From Nakaseomyces glabratus (Eukaryota > Ascomycota > Saccharomycetes > Saccharomycetales > Saccharomycetaceae), in assembly GCF_010111755.1 (NCBI RefSeq), contig NC_088961.1:434001-498000 (forward strand): a stretch of 64,000 nucleotides of DNA. Reading direction: 5' to 3'. The notes under the pieces were generated by a model, which worked only from the letters and a program-made list of their open reading frames with translations, was not told the origin of the DNA and did not search any database. The translations under genes and the position numbers were made by a program. Positions 52,588-63,311 of this stretch are shown here, piece by piece; position 1 is the stretch's first letter; every line of letters begins with the position of its first letter.

Positions 52588-53372
52588 GGTATCGATACTG
52601 TGCTTACCTCTGGAGCCCCAAATTTGTTGCAACGATTAATGTATTGGTTTAATAAATTACTCACACTTCTTACCTTCAGCTCATCTCATCGCATGGCCTT
52701 TGTTTTTACTTTTTTTTTCAGTTTTATGATCTGGAATATTGAAGACTATTAACATTATTTTTGTATTCAAAGTAGTGTTCTACAAGCATAATAGACCAGT
52801 TTTACATGAATTATCTGTTTTGGTGAAATTGGTTTTGGAAGAGCTGTATTGTAAGCATATAAAAACAAGAATCTTTTTACCAAAAGCAAAGTGGTCTAAA
52901 CTCGATTATAAATGAATAGTGGCGAGTAGTAAAATATATAGAAAAACCTGTTCTCTTTTAAAAGCACCTCAATCAATTAATGTGAGATTAACAGGCTGTG
53001 CTTGTATTAGTAAATCTGGTTTTGACCTTGCATGATAGTAAGTAAGCTTAAATCTTTGAGCAATAAACTTCTACACGGGCCTCCTAAATATGCACACACG
53101 TACGATCGATCTTGGGCATTCTCTCTCGTATTTGTACTTGAAAAGATTGATTATAATTCATGAGCAGACAATATTGGTATGCATTCAATCTCAATGTTCA
53201 GTGTTATACTTTTTCTGTCATTATAATCTATATGTGCTTTTTGGATATTATTGTATTTGGCTTATCTTTATAAATTGCAAGTCGCAAACACCACATTTTG
53301 GATGCAAAATACGTAACTGGATCAATTGTTGCTACGTATTTGTCCTTTTTATTTGTCGAACTTACATAATCG
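52588..53372. other. Divergent promoter of MGS1 and ALG9
   Basis: 785 bp of AT-rich DNA. The open frame at 53090-53383 has no recognisable domain. No RNA gene was seen. Confidence 0.5.
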
Positions 53373-55049
53373 ATGAACAATAAATACTGCACATTTGTGC
53401 TGGTGGTGCTACTAGTAGCTACTAGGCTGTATATACAGCCATTTTATTCTCTGATTTCCGATTGTGACGAAACTTTCAACTATTGGGAGCCATTGAACTT
53501 ACTTTTACGTGGGTTTGGTAAACAGACGTGGGAATATTCACCTGAATATTCTATCAGATCATGGAGTTTCCTGTTACCTTTTTATTCATTGCTATATCCT
53601 TTGAATGCCGTGGCGGAGATACAGGCAAATTGGAACTTCTACGCTGTGAGAATACTGCTCGGCCTGTTTAGTTTAATACAGGAATGGAAATTGTTCAAGG
53701 AAATTACTGGTACTACTACTTTAGAGATTGCTAACTTTTGGTTATTTTATCAGCTTTTTAACCCAGGCTGGTTCCATGCATCCGTTGAATTGCTACCATC
53801 TGCAATTGCAATGATATTGCAACTGGGCTCCATAAATTATGCATTGAAGTATCTGTCTACCAGTGCATCCAGCAATTTCATTGGAAGTTTGACATTCAAT
53901 ATGATAGCCGGAATTTTGGGATGGCCTTTTGTGTTAGTTCTGAACTTACCGCTCTGTATCCATTATGTGTGGACTCACAGAATCATTTCTTCTGTTAGAA
54001 CTGCATTTGATTGTTCATTGATATTTTTATTGATATCTGTAATTGTTATTGGCATTGACTCTTTATTCTATGGGAAATTTGCGCCAGTAGCATGGAACAT
54101 TTTCTTTTATAATGTCTTGAATGCGGATGAAGAGGCAGGTCCAAATATTTTTGGCACTGAACCATTCTCATATTATATTCAAAACCTATTACTAAACTTC
54201 CCCATCACTACGCTAGGCTTTGCTGTCTTAGGTGTTTCTCATTGGAGATTATGGCCACTTTGGACTAGTGCAATTGTGTGGTTTACCGTATTTGCACTAC
54301 AGCCACATAAAGAGGAGAGATTTTTATACCCACTCTACGGTTATATTAGTTTGAGTGCCAGCATTTTGACGTATAAAGCACTGAAAGTCTATAAAAAGTA
54401 CTTCTCGTTTGCATTCGTTGTTAAGCTTATTATAGTGGGAACAGTAATTCTACAGTCTCTATTGCGAATCTTTGCATTGATTGAAAACTACAGGGCTCCA
54501 ATGACTGTTTATAGTGAACTGTTTTCTAGAGAGAGTACTTCTAATTCTACAGTAAATGTCTGCACCGGTAGAGAGTGGTATCATTTCCCAAATTCATTTT
54601 ACCTACCTAATGCTCATAGATTAAGGTTTGTTAAGTCAGGTTTTGATGGTCTATTGCCAGGTGACTTCATTGAAGACGAGTCAATCTTTACAGCGGTTAG
54701 AGCTGTACCAAAAGGTATGAACAATAGGAACATGTTTGATGAATCTAAGATATGGCCTCTTGAAGAGTGTGATTATTTTGTTGATATTACTTTACCTACT
54801 GATGGCGAAAAGGATAGCTTTACAGGGTCTAATTCAGCAAACCGCTGGAATGCAGTAGTATGTCAAAAATTCATTGATGGTTCAGATTCTAAATTCTTAG
54901 GTAGAGCATTTGCGGTTCCTGAAATTATCGACTGTATGATGAAGGAATATATTCCTGAGCTCTGGACTAAGTTGTATCATGCTAAGTATATTGATTATTG
55001 CCTCTACGAAAAGCTGCCTTCTTCTGAATATCAAGTTAATGCTGATTAA
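53373..55049 (+). CDS. ALG9: Alg9, dolichol-linked alpha-1,2-mannosyltransferase
   Basis: A 558-residue multispanning protein (S. cerevisiae Alg9 about 555, YNL219C) of glycosyltransferase family 22. The first lumenal loop has the catalytic acidic motif SDCDETFNYWEPLN at about residues 28-41. HKEERFLYP near residue 312 is the conserved HKEE block of the family. About eight to ten membrane helices lie between residues 5 and 375, and the C-terminal 180 residues form a lumenal domain. Alg9 adds mannoses to the lipid-linked oligosaccharide in the ER lumen. It is divergent from MGS1 and converges on ADE12, as in the S. cerevisiae order. Confidence 0.96.
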   Translation: MNNKYCTFVLVVLLVATRLYIQPFYSLISDCDETFNYWEPLNLLLRGFGKQTWEYSPEYSIRSWSFLLPFYSLLYPLNAVAEIQANWNFYAVRILLGLFSLIQEWKLFKEITGTTTLEIANFWLFYQLFNPGWFHASVELLPSAIAMILQLGSINYALKYLSTSASSNFIGSLTFNMIAGILGWPFVLVLNLPLCIHYVWTHRIISSVRTAFDCSLIFLLISVIVIGIDSLFYGKFAPVAWNIFFYNVLNADEEAGPNIFGTEPFSYYIQNLLLNFPITTLGFAVLGVSHWRLWPLWTSAIVWFTVFALQPHKEERFLYPLYGYISLSASILTYKALKVYKKYFSFAFVVKLIIVGTVILQSLLRIFALIENYRAPMTVYSELFSRESTSNSTVNVCTGREWYHFPNSFYLPNAHRLRFVKSGFDGLLPGDFIEDESIFTAVRAVPKGMNNRNMFDESKIWPLEECDYFVDITLPTDGEKDSFTGSNSANRWNAVVCQKFIDGSDSKFLGRAFAVPEIIDCMMKEYIPELWTKLYHAKYIDYCLYEKLPSSEYQVNAD

Positions 55050-55401
55050 TCTAAACTGAAACTGGTATATACTGGAACTGCCTTATGTTTGTATACCAAA
55101 CTGAAATCAATGAGATTGCAGAAATAACTAAGCTTTCCAGTATACCATTTGCATCCAATAAGGATTTAATTTTTCCAATTGTTATTTCTACAAAATATTC
55201 GATGACGCACGGTTATGTTATGTTTAATAAATACAATCTATAATAATTAAACTACAAACTAATTTATGACATGACTAAAAAGTTCAATTTTATATATGTA
55301 TTCTAATGAGCAAAAAGTGTCGTAAATGTTGCGAACAACTAATTCATGTTCGAATGGTAAAAGAATTGAACATGCAGTTATAGGATACATGTTAACAAGA
55401 C
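55050..55401. other. Convergent spacer between ALG9 and ADE12
   Basis: 352 bp of AT-rich 3' flanking sequence. Nothing else was recognised. Confidence 0.5.
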
Positions 55402-56700
55402 TTAAATTTGCTTTTCAAGCATGCTATCTCTGGCTGGGCCGGTACCAACCCATTGAACTGGTACTTTGACAAAATCTTCAATAAACTTTAGGTATTTCTT
55501 AGCATTTTCCGGTAAGTCATCATACTTCTTGATTTGAGTAATATCTTGGTTCCAACCTGGTAGTGTTACATATTCCACCTCGACGTTACCCAATGTGAGC
55601 AGGTCTTCTGGGAAAGAGTTTAGAGTCTCACCTTTGTACTTATAAGAAACACCGACTGGGATTTCCGTGAAGGTGTCCAAGACATCAAGTTTGGTAATAT
55701 TTAGACTAGTGTAGCCGTTAATCAAAGTGGAGTATTTCAATAGGACAAGATCCAACCAACCACAACGACGCTTACGACCTGTAGTAACACCAAACTCAGC
55801 ACCAATAGACTGAAGCTTCTCACCTTGTTCGTTCAATTGTTCGGTTGGGAATGGACCCTCACCAACTCTTGTGGTGTATGCCTTAACAACACCGTATACT
55901 TCCTGAATCTTTTGAGGAGGGATACCTAGACCGGTGATAACACCACCGATACCGGTGTTAGAGGAGGTAACGTATGGGTAAGTACCGAAATCAATATCTA
56001 GCATTAGGGCATTAGCACCTTCAACCAATATCTTCTCATTGTTAGCAATTGATTTATGAAGGAAGTCAACAGAGTCGACAACGAAAGGTTTTAGGGATTC
56101 CTTATATTGCTTGAAACGGTTTAATTCTTCTTCAGCATCGTAATCGAAGTCACCGTAACGTTGCTTTCTGGTTTCTAAAAGTCTTCTGTATCTGCTTTCG
56201 AACAACTCCCAAGCACCTGGGTTATCGTTCACCAAATGGTGTACTCTTAGACCAGATCTGGATGCCTTTGTGGAGTAAGTTGGACCGATACCTTTACCGG
56301 TCGTACCAATGTTCTTACCGTCCTTGGATCTACCGGCCAGTTCCAATTCTCTTAGCTTATCGGTGCGTTGATGGAAATCAAACACTAGGTGTGCTCTAGA
56401 TGAGATGAACAGACGGCCTCTAGCGTCGTTCAACCCCTTGGATTCCAAAGTTTCTAATTCTTTGAAGAATGATGGAATGTGGATCACAACACCGTTACCT
56501 AGCAAGTTCTTACAATTAGGATTGACCAAGCCTGATGGTAGCATGTGGAAGTCATACTTAACACCATCGACCACAATAGTGTGACCGGCATTGTTACCAC
56601 CGGCACAACGAGCAACGACATCGTAGTGACTCACTAGGATGTCAACTAGCTTACCTTTACCTTCATCACCCCATTGGGAACCTAATACAACGTTAACCAT
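55402..56700 (-). CDS. ADE12: Adenylosuccinate synthase Ade12
   Basis: A 432-residue enzyme (S. cerevisiae Ade12 433 residues) that converts IMP and aspartate to adenylosuccinate using GTP, the first step from IMP to AMP. The catalytic P-loop [11 protein letters not shown] lies at residues 7-17. [10 protein letters not shown] at about 35-44, [11 protein letters not shown] near 132-142 and [12 protein letters not shown] near 303 are family signatures. Codon use is fairly biased. The gene is divergent from POP1, as in the S. cerevisiae order (YNL220-YNL221). Confidence 0.98.
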   Translation of the reverse strand: MVNVVLGSQWGDEGKGKLVDILVSHYDVVARCAGGNNAGHTIVVDGVKYDFHMLPSGLVNPNCKNLLGNGVVIHIPSFFKELETLESKGLNDARGRLFISSRAHLVFDFHQRTDKLRELELAGRSKDGKNIGTTGKGIGPTYSTKASRSGLRVHHLVNDNPGAWELFESRYRRLLETRKQRYGDFDYDAEEELNRFKQYKESLKPFVVDSVDFLHKSIANNEKILVEGANALMLDIDFGTYPYVTSSNTGIGGVITGLGIPPQKIQEVYGVVKAYTTRVGEGPFPTEQLNEQGEKLQSIGAEFGVTTGRKRRCGWLDLVLLKYSTLINGYTSLNITKLDVLDTFTEIPVGVSYKYKGETLNSFPEDLLTLGNVEVEYVTLPGWNQDITQIKKYDDLPENAKKYLKFIEDFVKVPVQWVGTGPARDSMLEKQI

Positions 56701-57733
56701 TCTATATTAATAACTAGCAAACAATCAAATAACTTCTAAAAACTCGAGCCAGTCTCCTTTAACAAACCAAAATTTGTAAATATGCAAGATTCTGTAAGTT
56801 TAAGATGCGATGAGGCCATTGTAAGAAATATATATAAGATTTAAAAAAACTGTTCATGGAAGAGATTACATCAGATAGAATAGAGTAAATTTTTTTTCTC
56901 TCAATTCTCATGTACATTTATTGCCTTATCTTACATTTGCTATAATCCACTCAACCTTCGAGAAAGGTGTTTTACCAGAGAAGTTAAAACTCAATTCCTT
57001 TGAGAAACACGTACGGTTGCTTTCAATTGGATAAAAAAGGGTGGGTCGAACTCGAAAGACAAGAGACCCTGTCTTGGATTTTTGGATGACCAAGTGATTA
57101 AATTAATTAAAATTTAAATTAATCAATTTAATTTTATTGGATCAAACGAAAGAGAAGTCACCATTTCCCATTTTGATAGCACAGCCCCAGTGATAAAGTA
57201 CTGAGCTCGTAGCTTCGTCTGCCCCAGAAGAAAACACATTTGTCAGTTAGGTATTGCCAGTTTTGATCTTACAGAAACGCACACAAAGACATCTTCTAAA
57301 AGAACTTGTAGTGTGACAATATCAACATAGTGCAGGCATTGTTCAATTCTCTTTCTTGAGCTACCCAGCGTAGAGGTCAGATGTCTGTCATTTTACCCTA
57401 GTCTTATTTGGGTGTTTAACTTTCAAACTACAATCCTTATGGTATTGTTGGTATAACAATTGATCTATACATATAGAAATGAGCAATTACCAACATCTTG
57501 CTAAATGTATTTGCATTAAATTACTTGCTATACTCCTCTGGCTCATATCACCTTGTGAGGATTAACGCTTTGATCGATAATATCATTGGTAACGTACCAC
57601 ACACATGATATTTCAAATTTGCTGCCTTCGATTTGAAAAGAATGCGATGAGCTTATTATTTTAAAGAGAGTGGTCTCTGGCGGTGCTGGTGGTGGTTGAG
57701 GCTAGCTTGGCGTTGACCTGAGAGTTGGTACTG
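56701..57733. other. Divergent promoter of ADE12 and POP1
   Basis: About 1 kb with a very AT-rich block at 57098-57139 made of overlapping TTAAATT/AATTTAA units. No gene was seen. Confidence 0.5.
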
Positions 57734-60307
57734 ATGTCTGGTAAGAAGAAATTGAATGATAATCAGCTGTTCAAGCGGCAGAAGGTCCGGGATGCAAGGC
57801 AGATTAGGACCGAGTCGATCAAGAACGACCGTGAAGGTGATGTCTCTGAAGCTGGTGGTATGTTGCAGGTGGGCAATTTCATCAATTCCAGGCGGTATGA
57901 GATTCAAAGCTTGCAGATGGCGATGAAGAGTTCCAAATCCTCCTCTTCTACAAGAGTCTTTCAGGCATTGCCTAGGAAGTTGCGTAGACGGACTGCATCT
58001 CACAATGTGAGGCGAATTCCCAAACGTATGAGGAACAGAGCTCTGCGTGAGATGAAGAAGAGCAATATCGATGATAATAAGGGCAAGAATGCGACTACTG
58101 AAAAGAAACCTGCAAAATCTAAGTACAAGGCACATGGTCTCACAAAGCGGCAACTGTATAAAATACGAATGGCCATCAAGCTTCTAAGACTGGCTTCTAG
58201 GTCCACCTCCTTGCAGTTAGCATTGCCTAGGAATGTTACTTTAAAAAACACAAAGATCAGAAACAAGATAAATACTTTAAAAAAGACAATCAAATCTAAT
58301 TCCAGTCGCAGATTAAACTCCCAAGCGCTGAATAACAAGATGGGCAGTTATGATAATATAGGTATTAATAGTTTAGCATCAGCACCCAAAATGAGGGTCA
58401 AGTATCTTAAGAGACAAAGATTTTTCACATGGTTACCCAGCCATATCTGGAATGCAAAGAGATCGCATATGATGAAACGTTGGGGTTACCAAATTCCCTG
58501 GTCACCAACCCAGAAGTGCTTTAAATTGACTCATAGACTTGGCGGCTCAACGGCTGCATCTGATGGTGCACTTTGTATGGATTCGAGTTTTTTTGGAACG
58601 ATGATTTTAGAGGCCTCAAACCCTGAGAGTCAAAATGAATTGGATAAACTAGCAGGACAACTAACAGCAAATAAAGTGACTAAACAGAAGTACAAAAATG
58701 GCTATAAGTGGTATGAAGGCATATTTTATGATCCCAGCCAAAATTTTGATAACATAATAGGGATTGGAGAGATTATGTGGATAACAGATTCGAAACTATT
58801 GATAAGACTGCATCCAGCTCTATATGGGAAAGTATTTGATGAGCTTTGTGCAACGTATAGTAATAAGATAAAGTTTACGGATTCACGCTTTGCTTTGGCC
58901 AGTTTCACAGTAAAAGGTGCTAAGGCTCTAACCGCAATAGCCTCGGTTATGAGGTCCGCAAAACCTTGTGAATCATATAAACAGCTGTTAAGTGTGGCAA
59001 AATTGTCTGATGATTCAATACTTCCAAAATATACTATGTTTGCATTTGACGCTATTGATCCGAGATATCTGAGCAAGCCGCAACTACCAAATGTTACCTG
59101 TGATTTAAATCAGATCACTAACAATATTTTGAATATTCAAAAATCGTTTCCAAAGGAAGAAATATCTATGGTTTTCAATAAATTAGCGGATTCTACTTCA
59201 AGATATGAATCCTACAGAAATCAACACACATTGAAGATGATAGCTAAGAAAAAAAGCATTGCACTAAGACAGAACTCAAATAAGACTGGGACAAGTAACT
59301 TGCTGCCCTTTAATGATGAAACTGATCCAAAAATACCAATCTCTATAATAAAAAGAGAAAAATCTGATGACTGGCTTGTCATTTTGCCTTGGTTTTGGTT
59401 TTTGCCATACTGGTATCAAATTAATAAGATATCCAAGGTATACCATATTGGATTAAGACAAGTTCAACAACTTCAATATGAGAAAAAGCAATTATATTTT
59501 CCAGATGATTTTCCATTTACTAAGCAAGGTTATCTAGAGAATAGCGTATTTAAAAGGGAATCATCATATGCACGGTGGCAGAGAAAGCCGTTAGGCAAAA
59601 GGGTGAATTATGAGAAAATCCGGAACATTCACTCAAAATGTCTGCCTACAATTGCAGGTGAGCTTGGCGATCCGTTTTCATGTGACTGGAAATTACTTCA
59701 AATATTACGGAATGGTTTAAAATTTCTTTCTAAGCAAGGTACACCGATTCAATACATTGACGAAAAAAGAACCGGGCAGTTTGATGATAATCAGAACAGA
59801 ATTGTTAGAAACGTTAACGATCTGTTTGAATTATACAAGGATGTTAAAGATAATGCAGATATCGATTCACCAACTCTACCTATTCAATACAGGCAGGGAA
59901 GCAAAGCTTACCCCGCAATGGACATATCAAAACCAGATCATATTCTAAATGTTCCGCTCTCAATTACTCCAATTTCAGCGACATTGATAGATAAAGGAAG
60001 GCCTAGTGATAACTCCAGGATATACAGTATACCCGATCAAGACCTCAATTTCTGGAAGCAAGTTGCGGGCGGTATCTATCAAGCTAATGGTAAGAAATTG
60101 CATGAACAACAGATTCCGAAACCTGAACTCACCAACTTGATAGGGTTTGCTACCTCGGGGACCTTCCATTTAGGTCTGGGTAGAGGAATGATAAATGGTT
60201 TCATTGACAGTGAGGCCTTAAGAGATAATAAATCAAGATTTGTGTTAATTCGTAACACTGGTACTGATGTTTATCGGTTGGCTAAGTGGGAATCAATTAG
60301 TATATAA
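57734..60307 (+). CDS. POP1: Pop1, protein subunit of RNase P and RNase MRP
   Basis: The first ATG (57734) gives 857 residues (MSGKKKLNDNQL); the frame extends upstream only by way of a TTG. S. cerevisiae Pop1 has about 875. The N-terminal POP1 domain (about residues 30-300) contains KVRDARQIRTES, RRTASHNVRRIPKRMRNRALREM in part and a run of basic residues. The POPLD domain includes WLVILPWFWFLPYWYQI near residue 545. Pop1 scaffolds the RNA in nuclear RNase P (tRNA 5' processing) and MRP (rRNA processing). The U1 RNA gene follows 260 bp downstream on the same strand. Confidence 0.96.
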   Translation: MSGKKKLNDNQLFKRQKVRDARQIRTESIKNDREGDVSEAGGMLQVGNFINSRRYEIQSLQMAMKSSKSSSSTRVFQALPRKLRRRTASHNVRRIPKRMRNRALREMKKSNIDDNKGKNATTEKKPAKSKYKAHGLTKRQLYKIRMAIKLLRLASRSTSLQLALPRNVTLKNTKIRNKINTLKKTIKSNSSRRLNSQALNNKMGSYDNIGINSLASAPKMRVKYLKRQRFFTWLPSHIWNAKRSHMMKRWGYQIPWSPTQKCFKLTHRLGGSTAASDGALCMDSSFFGTMILEASNPESQNELDKLAGQLTANKVTKQKYKNGYKWYEGIFYDPSQNFDNIIGIGEIMWITDSKLLIRLHPALYGKVFDELCATYSNKIKFTDSRFALASFTVKGAKALTAIASVMRSAKPCESYKQLLSVAKLSDDSILPKYTMFAFDAIDPRYLSKPQLPNVTCDLNQITNNILNIQKSFPKEEISMVFNKLADSTSRYESYRNQHTLKMIAKKKSIALRQNSNKTGTSNLLPFNDETDPKIPISIIKREKSDDWLVILPWFWFLPYWYQINKISKVYHIGLRQVQQLQYEKKQLYFPDDFPFTKQGYLENSVFKRESSYARWQRKPLGKRVNYEKIRNIHSKCLPTIAGELGDPFSCDWKLLQILRNGLKFLSKQGTPIQYIDEKRTGQFDDNQNRIVRNVNDLFELYKDVKDNADIDSPTLPIQYRQGSKAYPAMDISKPDHILNVPLSITPISATLIDKGRPSDNSRIYSIPDQDLNFWKQVAGGIYQANGKKLHEQQIPKPELTNLIGFATSGTFHLGLGRGMINGFIDSEALRDNKSRFVLIRNTGTDVYRLAKWESISI

Positions 60308-60467
60308 ATAACTTAAATTATAGAATAATAGCATTTGCATATACATTAAATTCAAAAAACATATCTATTGAAGATAAACTGTTCGAGGTTACTATCTTGC
60401 AATTACAGGGCGTATCATTGTACGAGGAGAATTTTTTTCAATTTTTTTCTCACAAACTTTGAAAAAG

Positions 60468-60475
60468 TATAAATA
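60468..60475 (+). promoter_or_regulatory. TATA box of the U1 RNA gene
   Basis: TATAAATA lies 93-100 bp before the first base of U1, the usual spacing for RNA polymerase II start sites in yeast. Confidence 0.6.
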
Positions 60476-60567
60476 GCGAAGACATTGCATGTAACGTTTA
60501 CTAAATATCACAAGAGCTGTCCTTTTTGTTCCTTCAATATTTGTTCTTGTTTCCTTTTAAAAGAATC

Positions 60568-61404
60568 ATACTTACCTTAAGATGTCAGAGGAGATCAAGA
60601 AGTCCTTCTGACCAGGCATCGTTTTTTTCCAATTTAGAGGGAAGTTATGCATTTCCTGCATTGGAAGTTCTCTGATCTTTTGGGATAAGAAAACTTCTTT
60701 TTGCTCCAATTGATGTAAACTCCCTGGTCACTTGCACATACTTGCGGAAAAGGTGTCTGCTGACGTTTCGTTCCCCAATTCCAATAAGTGGGTTAATTTC
60801 TTTGTTTTTTCTTAATTGCAAAAGCTTGGATTTTTATCTACTTTTGGAGTCCTGTGTTCATTCTGCCTGGAGAATTATGGCACCAGGTATTATAACTGGT
60901 GCTTGGGGAGCTGGTTACTGTATGGTATTCAGATTCGAGGGCATTTTGTCCTAATTGGGATTCCAGTTTAAGTAATCATAGTTGCTTTGAGGAAGCCAAG
61001 GTGTTATGACTGGTTCTTCTTAACATTGGGTGATGACTATTGCTCTTTTGAGTAGTATGAAATTATCTGAAGTGGAGGTTCTGGTAATAGCATAAAGATG
61101 CTGATAGTCCTTATTACCCAATATTCTCATGGAGGCCACTGATTCTAGGTTTTCAATCTATGAAGGTTGAGTGGTTGTGAGATAGTGGGTTTGGTCTGCC
61201 ACTCTTGAACTTGGATGCCTCTTTTCAGCACTATGGCACCTTTACTAGATGACATGGAATGGGATTTATCTCTTTTCATGGAGTTTGGTATGGGTAAGTT
61301 ACTTCTGTGAATTTCTGAGTCTTCTTGGCTTTTTTTAGGAAGAGCTGAGAGCTATACAGGTATTGGTAGAAACGGGTGGGTCTTATAATTTTTGATTCTC
61401 TTTT
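60568..61404 (+). ncRNA. SNR19: U1 spliceosomal RNA (SNR19)
   Basis: The sequence begins ATACTTACCTTAAGATGTCA, nearly identical to the 5' end of S. cerevisiae U1, whose ACTTACCT pairs with the intron 5' splice site. Further blocks match yeast U1: GGAGATCAAGAAGTCC, CTGGTCACTTGCACATAC with GCTGACGTTTCG, TCTGCCTGGAGAA with GGGGAGCTGGT, GCTCTTTTGAG, and the 3' end ACGGGTGGGTCTTATAA followed by the Sm-binding ATTTTTGA at 61388-61395. The 3' end is placed by comparison with yeast, so the length of about 837 nt is approximate. S. cerevisiae U1 is 568 nt and lies in the same place, between POP1 and SSU72. The gene reads in the same direction as POP1 and converges on SSU72. Confidence 0.97.
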
Positions 61405-61858
61405 CATTATGAATATTTTTTTACAATTTCTAAGCTGCTTTCCTTTCGTGAAGACTCTTCATACAAAGCTGTGTGTTAAATTTGACGCAGCTCATGAGTT
61501 CCTCGAAGAAAGCAAGTATAGGAATTGATATTTTTTGACAAATTGGGTCTGTACCTAGGCGTATAGTATGTTAAGGGTATGATGGCCAAAATTTGCATTT
61601 CCTCATTTTACTTGATTTATCAGGAGATGAATAGTATGAATGCGGAACTAAGATGATAATTTTTTTACAATTATGTATTAAATGTTGTGTAATGATTGAT
61701 GCAATGAAAAAAATGCATTAGGTGAAGGAGTGAAGTTCAAGTTTAAGGTATATAATTTTTGAAGATAAATATCTTCATTGTTTTGGCTGGGGAATGCAGG
61801 AGGACAATGCCAAAAGTATGCAAGGTATGTTTTGTATTGTATCTGTATTGTATCTGTA
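61405..61858. other. Convergent spacer between U1 and SSU72, with an 11-bp tandem repeat
   Basis: 454 bp of AT-rich DNA. At 61833-61861 the unit TGTATTGTATC is repeated 2.6 times and runs into the SSU72 stop codon at 61859. No gene was seen. Confidence 0.55.
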
Positions 61859-62473
61859 TTAGTAGTAGCTTGGAGCGTAAAGACAAGGGAGTTGAGGATG
61901 TGCTTCTTGCCATTTAGTTAGAATATCTAATATACAGTCCTCGAACAGCGTGTCGTTCTGCTCGCATTCAGAGACTTTCTCGTTGAGCATATTCGCCAAC
62001 TCTAGGATGGCCCTGCCACCGATCTTGGCATTTTCGTTATCGTCTCTGATATCGATGTTAATAACATGCACGATCTTATTGAGACGGCCGCCTCTATTCA
62101 TGAGATCCTCGCACACTGCATCAAAGCATCTCTCCTCGCAGGTGAACACAAAGTCAAAAGTCTTGGTACCCTCCTGCCACTTCTCTGGTGCTTTCTTGAG
62201 CCTCCTGTTCCTATCCAGCATCTGCAGCAGCCCGTTGGCTTTGTAACGCTCAGCAGACTGGCTCAGCAGGTCGTTGTATATATCGTTGTAAGGCGTGCCG
62301 AACGGGTACACGTTGGGCTTATCAAAGGACAAACCGGGTAGACGCACAGCAGAGCCGGTACCATACGAGCTGACCTCGTAGCCCGCTTCTTGCAGTATCC
62401 TGTGCGACTCCATAGACCGATTGTTATTCGACGCACACACGGTGCAAAACTTCAGGGCCTGTTTCTGATCCAT
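61859..62473 (-). CDS. SSU72: Ssu72, RNA polymerase II CTD phosphatase
   Basis: The first ATG (62473) gives 204 residues (MDQKQALKFC); the frame extends 8 codons further only from a GTG. S. cerevisiae Ssu72 has 206 residues and is nearly identical through VCASNNNRSMES, SYGTGSAVRLPG, FVFTCEERCFDAVCEDLMNR and the end LYAPSYY. The catalytic CX5RS motif is C13-ASNNN-R19-S20. Ssu72 removes Ser5/Ser7 phosphates from the polymerase II tail and is part of the cleavage and polyadenylation factor. POP1, U1 and SSU72 keep the S. cerevisiae order. Confidence 0.98.
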   Translation of the reverse strand: MDQKQALKFCTVCASNNNRSMESHRILQEAGYEVSSYGTGSAVRLPGLSFDKPNVYPFGTPYNDIYNDLLSQSAERYKANGLLQMLDRNRRLKKAPEKWQEGTKTFDFVFTCEERCFDAVCEDLMNRGGRLNKIVHVINIDIRDDNENAKIGGRAILELANMLNEKVSECEQNDTLFEDCILDILTKWQEAHPQLPCLYAPSYY

Positions 62474-63311
62474 TTCAAATGCTGGCAAAAAATGCACTGT
62501 TCAGTTGGTAAGTGGTATTTTGTAACAAGCGTAGTTTCCGAGTTTCAGTAGTACAAGACTCTGTAGTGTGTACTGATTTACAAGCAACCTAATCTATACT
62601 AATAGCAAGGTATGAGTATGGTATTGCAGTATGCGGATGTGAAAGAAGTGCCTTAAGAAAGAGGACGGATGTCACGTACATAGAGATGTTGAAAAAGCTA
62701 GGTCACATGTATATACACTTATACGTAAATGGCATCCACCTGATCTGCAGTACAAAACGATTTATACCAATTATTCGGCCGGGTAAAATCATCAAAAGAG
62801 ATTCATAACTTCATTCAATACGACAGGACAAACAGCATCTTTGACGAAACCGGACTTCTCGGAGAAGGCAGGGAAGGGGGGCAAGGCCTGTGCGGTTTCT
62901 AAGATATTTCTCTGTCACCCCAGCAGAGAGATGAATATCGTGTAGAGCTACAAATTTCCGAGATTTGGTAATTGGGTGAGCGAGAAGGGCCCAGAAGCCT
63001 TTTTTCCGACTTTCTCAACGTTTGCGATGTCCTGAACAACCGTACACCCCCGTGTGTGGGAAACCGTGGTGTAATCCCATTTGGGGGGGTGTTCTGGGCT
63101 TTAAGTTGTGTGATACCAAATATAGGACTTGAAAGTAGTGCTGGGACCGGGGGAGGCTGTGTGGGAGTACAAAAATTAAGCGCCCAAAAGTACTTGGATA
63201 TAGTTTATATTTGGGGGAAAAACAGGAGTTTACTACTGCGCTATTGACCTCTTTGTTCTAATTAAAATTTCACGCGGGGGGTTAGGTACACATTTAGGTA
63301 CAATATAAGAG
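62474..63311. other. Divergent promoter of SSU72 and YME1
   Basis: 838 bp. The YME1-proximal half is rich in G runs (62871-62882, 63080-63089, 63149-63155, 63273-63279). Conserved order breaks here: in S. cerevisiae ATG4 follows SSU72. Confidence 0.5.

Noticed and set aside
60742..60954. A 70-codon open frame inside the U1 gene
   Set aside because: It lies wholly in sequence conserved as U1 RNA.
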